A DNA stretch of 64,000 nucleotides from Vibrio penaeicida. GTDB taxonomy: Bacteria; Pseudomonadota; Gammaproteobacteria; Enterobacterales; Vibrionaceae. Position numbers and translations under genes: made by a program. Shown here piece after piece: positions 61,864 to 64,000 of this stretch. A model generated the notes under the pieces. The model did no database searches, had not been told where the DNA came from, and worked only from the letters and a program-made list of their open reading frames with translations. The stretch is from the NCBI RefSeq assembly GCF_002933855.1, contig NZ_BFAQ01000034.1, positions 62,001 to 126,000 on the forward strand. Direction: 5' to 3'. The number at the start of each line of letters is the position of its first letter. Positions within the stretch are counted from its first letter, which is position 1.

Positions 61864-62035
61864 TATTCTCTTCCCTCTGAGAGCTAATGAAATTAATAAA
61901 CAACTTTCGTTTTTAAATGGATTTAATTTAAGTTCTTGCTTATTTAGATATTAATTATTGTTAAATTAGCGAGTTTAAATATTACCAACTCATTTAAAAT
62001 TTGAATTGAGAATATAAGTGCTAACAAACTGACTA

Positions 62036-62075
62036 TTTATTCAAACCAGTAAAACTTTTATTCAAACCAGTAAAA
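62036..62075 (+). repeat. Two direct copies of a 19-bp sequence at 21-bp spacing
   Basis: TTTATTCAAACCAGTAAAA occurs at 62036-62054 and again, identical, at 62057-62075. The spacing is about two helical turns. It lies about 175-215 bp upstream of the 854-residue gene. Confidence 0.8.
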
Positions 62076-62244
62076 ATTGGCTTGTGCGAATAGTTTGTAA
62101 TTCGTATTGGTATGTAAATTTTTGTCGAAGTGATTCTGGATTATTTGGAGGAAGATCTCTATTGCCTTTTTGTACTATTTTTGAGACAGGTAATGTTTGT
62201 CTTAAGTTTGAGAGGGTTTTAAGGGAAGGCTAAGTAATTGTTTA

Positions 62245-62284
62245 GGTAAGTATTAGGCTAGGTCTCGCTAACCTAATACTTACC
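62245..62284 (-). repeat. Long inverted repeat after fadE
   Basis: A perfect 13-bp stem GGTAAGTATTAGG/CCTAATACTTACC with a 14-nt loop lies just past the fadE stop. No U-tract follows on the minus strand, so it is a 3' stabilising hairpin or weak terminator rather than a clear intrinsic terminator. Confidence 0.6.
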
Positions 62285-62297
62285 GGAGAGAAACGAC

Positions 62298-64000
62298 CTA
62301 CGCGACTTCGTCCATTTTGGATGGTAAATGAGGAGTAGCGGCAAGGGCGTGGAAGTCGAAATCATCCACGTTGATGGTTTCTAATCTGAGCTGTTCGGCC
62401 AATACCAATAAATTAGCCTCTTCTTGAGAAAGAATATTATTTTCAATTCCTATGTTTGCTATTTTATCCAGTTGCGTAAATGGTTTTCTTTTCTCTATAG
62501 CTTTACAGACTTTATTAAATAAAGGTTCTGCTTCTAAAATAATTTCTAACGCATACTCTAACTTACCCGCAGGGTTATTTTCTGTTGGTAATAAATATTG
62601 GTTACGACCGATTCTAGAACGTGTTTCACTTGGCACTTGAAGGATTGCAGCCACTTTATGATCTAAACTGTCTGAAGGTGACTTTCTAATTCGACCAAAT
62701 GGCAGGATGATGACTCGAAGCATTTTTCCTAACCAAGGGCTTGGGAAATTTGCTAGGAATTCATCAATTGCGACTTCAGTTTGGATCAGGCTGTCTTGCA
62801 TTCCCCAATCAAGCAACGGCAAATCTTCCGTTTTCTTCCCTTCGTTTTCAAAACGCTTTAACGTTGCGCTCGCCAAATAGAGCTGGCTTAGAATATCGCC
62901 TAAACGTGCGCTTAAGCGCTCTTTTCGTTTTAGTGAGCCACCCAGAACCGCCATAGAAATATCGGACAACAATGCCATATTCGCGCTGTAGCGATTAAGC
63001 TGCTGGTAGTAACGGCGAGTTTTATCGCTGGTAGGGCTGTCTGAACCTCTTCCATCCGTAACACCAAGCCAGAAGCTGCGTACTAAGTTGCTCATGGTAA
63101 ACCCAATGTGCCCCATGAGCGCTTTATCAAACTTAGCTAACGCGTCTGATTGATCTGAATGAGCGGCATTCATCTCTTCTAAAACGTAAGGGTGACAACG
63201 AATCGCGCCCTGACCATAAATGATCATCGAACGTGTCAGAATGTTTGCGCCTTCAACCGTAACGGCGATGGGCGAACCTTGATAGCCACGAGCCAAAAAG
63301 TTGGATGGACCTAGGCAGATACCTTTGCCGCCGACAATATCCATGGCGTCGATGATGCTTTGTTGTCCGCGGTGGGTACAATGGTATTTCACGATAGCGG
63401 AAATAACTGATGGCTTTTGCCCCATGTCGATGCCCGCTACCGTTAGGCTGCTTGCGGCATCCATAACGTAAGCATTACCAGCAAGGCGCGCTAAAGGTTC
63501 TTCTATCCCTTCCATGTGACCAATAGGTTGCTTGAACTGGCGACGAATTCGAGCATACGCCCCAGTTGCTAACGCTGCTGTTTTGATGCCACCGGTTGAA
63601 TTTGAAGGTAACGTAATACCACGGCCAACACTTAAGCACTCAACCAGCATACGCCAGCCTTGCCCAGCCATTTTAGGACCGCCGATAATGAAATCGAGTG
63701 GCACAAAGACATCGTTACCTTTGGTAGGGCCGTTCTGGAATGGAACATTCAATGGGAAATGCCTACGACCGATCTCAACACCATCAATATTGGTAGGGAT
63801 CAACGCACAAGTAATACCAAGGTCTTGCTTTTTACCTAATAGCCCATCTGGGTCTTGCAGTTTGAATGCTAAACCCAAAACGGTGGCGACAGGAGCCAAA
63901 GTGATATAACGCTTATTCCATGTTAGGCGCATTCCCAACACTTCTTTTCCTTCCCATTCACCCTTGCAAACCACACCATAGTCAGGGATAGAACCTGCAT
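62298..64000 (-). CDS. fadE: Acyl-CoA dehydrogenase FadE (partial, C-terminal part)
   Basis: About 567 residues of the C-terminal part are visible; the start lies beyond the right edge. It closely follows E. coli FadE, including GVVCKGEWEGKEVLGMRLTW, FPLNVPFQNGPTKGNDVFVP and the SRIGRNQYL block near the end. FadE is the FAD-dependent first enzyme of fatty-acid beta-oxidation. An in-frame ATG at 63974 is internal. A long inverted repeat lies just downstream. Confidence 0.95.
   Translation of the reverse strand, partial: AGSIPDYGVVCKGEWEGKEVLGMRLTWNKRYITLAPVATVLGLAFKLQDPDGLLGKKQDLGITCALIPTNIDGVEIGRRHFPLNVPFQNGPTKGNDVFVPLDFIIGGPKMAGQGWRMLVECLSVGRGITLPSNSTGGIKTAALATGAYARIRRQFKQPIGHMEGIEEPLARLAGNAYVMDAASSLTVAGIDMGQKPSVISAIVKYHCTHRGQQSIIDAMDIVGGKGICLGPSNFLARGYQGSPIAVTVEGANILTRSMIIYGQGAIRCHPYVLEEMNAAHSDQSDALAKFDKALMGHIGFTMSNLVRSFWLGVTDGRGSDSPTSDKTRRYYQQLNRYSANMALLSDISMAVLGGSLKRKERLSARLGDILSQLYLASATLKRFENEGKKTEDLPLLDWGMQDSLIQTEVAIDEFLANFPSPWLGKMLRVIILPFGRIRKSPSDSLDHKVAAILQVPSETRSRIGRNQYLLPTENNPAGKLEYALEIILEAEPLFNKVCKAIEKRKPFTQLDKIANIGIENNILSQEEANLLVLAEQLRLETINVDDFDFHALAATPHLPSKMDEVA

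Larger units (their letters stand above)
61864..62297. other. Intergenic region upstream of the 854-residue gene
   Basis: This 434-bp AT-rich region holds the leftward promoter of the exported protein, a 21-bp-spaced direct repeat and a long inverted repeat next to the fadE stop. I see no protein gene. Confidence 0.65.

Overview
The window is a Vibrio (Vibrionaceae) chromosome segment, most likely from the large chromosome. The basis is gene order and protein similarity to remembered Vibrio and E. coli sequences: gcvB/gcvA-rlmM, queF/syd/csrB/yqcC/truC, map/rpsB-tsf-pyrH-frr-uppS-cdsA-dxr-rseP-bamA-skp-lpxD-fabZ-lpxA-lpxB-rnhB-dnaE-accA-tilS, and mltD-gloB-yafS/rnhA/dnaQ. Species cannot be fixed from the sequence alone. 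I saw no transposase, integrase, phage gene, CRISPR array, rRNA or tRNA.

Layout. (1) 1-7033 is an accessory carbohydrate locus. A leftward unit has an SDR dehydrogenase and an RbsCBA-type ABC importer that runs off the left edge. A divergent rightward unit has a split transketolase (two subunits) and an FGGY kinase. The kinase plus split transketolase match the transketolase branch of D-apiose catabolism, but an SDR stands where an isomerase might be expected. (2) 7047-10360 holds the sRNA GcvB (minus strand), divergent from its activator gene gcvA, which heads a tightly overlapping four-gene unit ending in rlmM. (3) 10500-18850 is mainly leftward: a secreted nuclease, xni, ppnN, a diguanylate cyclase, a TPR membrane protein with a degenerate GGDEF-like tail, and queF. 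(4) 18937-24922 holds syd, a DUF2310 gene, a single-domain globin, yaiI with a small partner gene, a CsrB-family sRNA behind a VarA/GacA-type box, DUF3301, DUF3549, yqcC and truC. (5) 25044-29210 is leftward: yaeH, glnD and map. (6) 29400-50440 is the rightward housekeeping block for translation elongation, UMP kinase, ribosome recycling, isoprenoid, phospholipid and lipid A synthesis, outer-membrane assembly, replication, fatty-acid synthesis and tRNA-Ile modification. (7) 50499-59225 holds a cytochrome c, a membrane protein, glnB (PII, the substrate of GlnD in this same window), yafD, a YIP1 protein, mltD, gloB, yafS, rnhA, dnaQ and a TIGR03503 gene. (8) 59299-64000 holds an unrecognised 854-residue exported protein with a tandem duplicated domain, and the C-terminal part of fadE.

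The window carries regulatory RNA of several kinds: GcvB, CsrB, a structured rpsB leader and many intrinsic terminators. The strongest candidates for new biology are the divergent sugar locus with matched 18-bp sequences at each promoter end, the exported protein with duplicated domains, the paired active and degenerate GGDEF proteins, and a palindromic intergenic repeat whose half copy appears to supply the -10 region of glnB.
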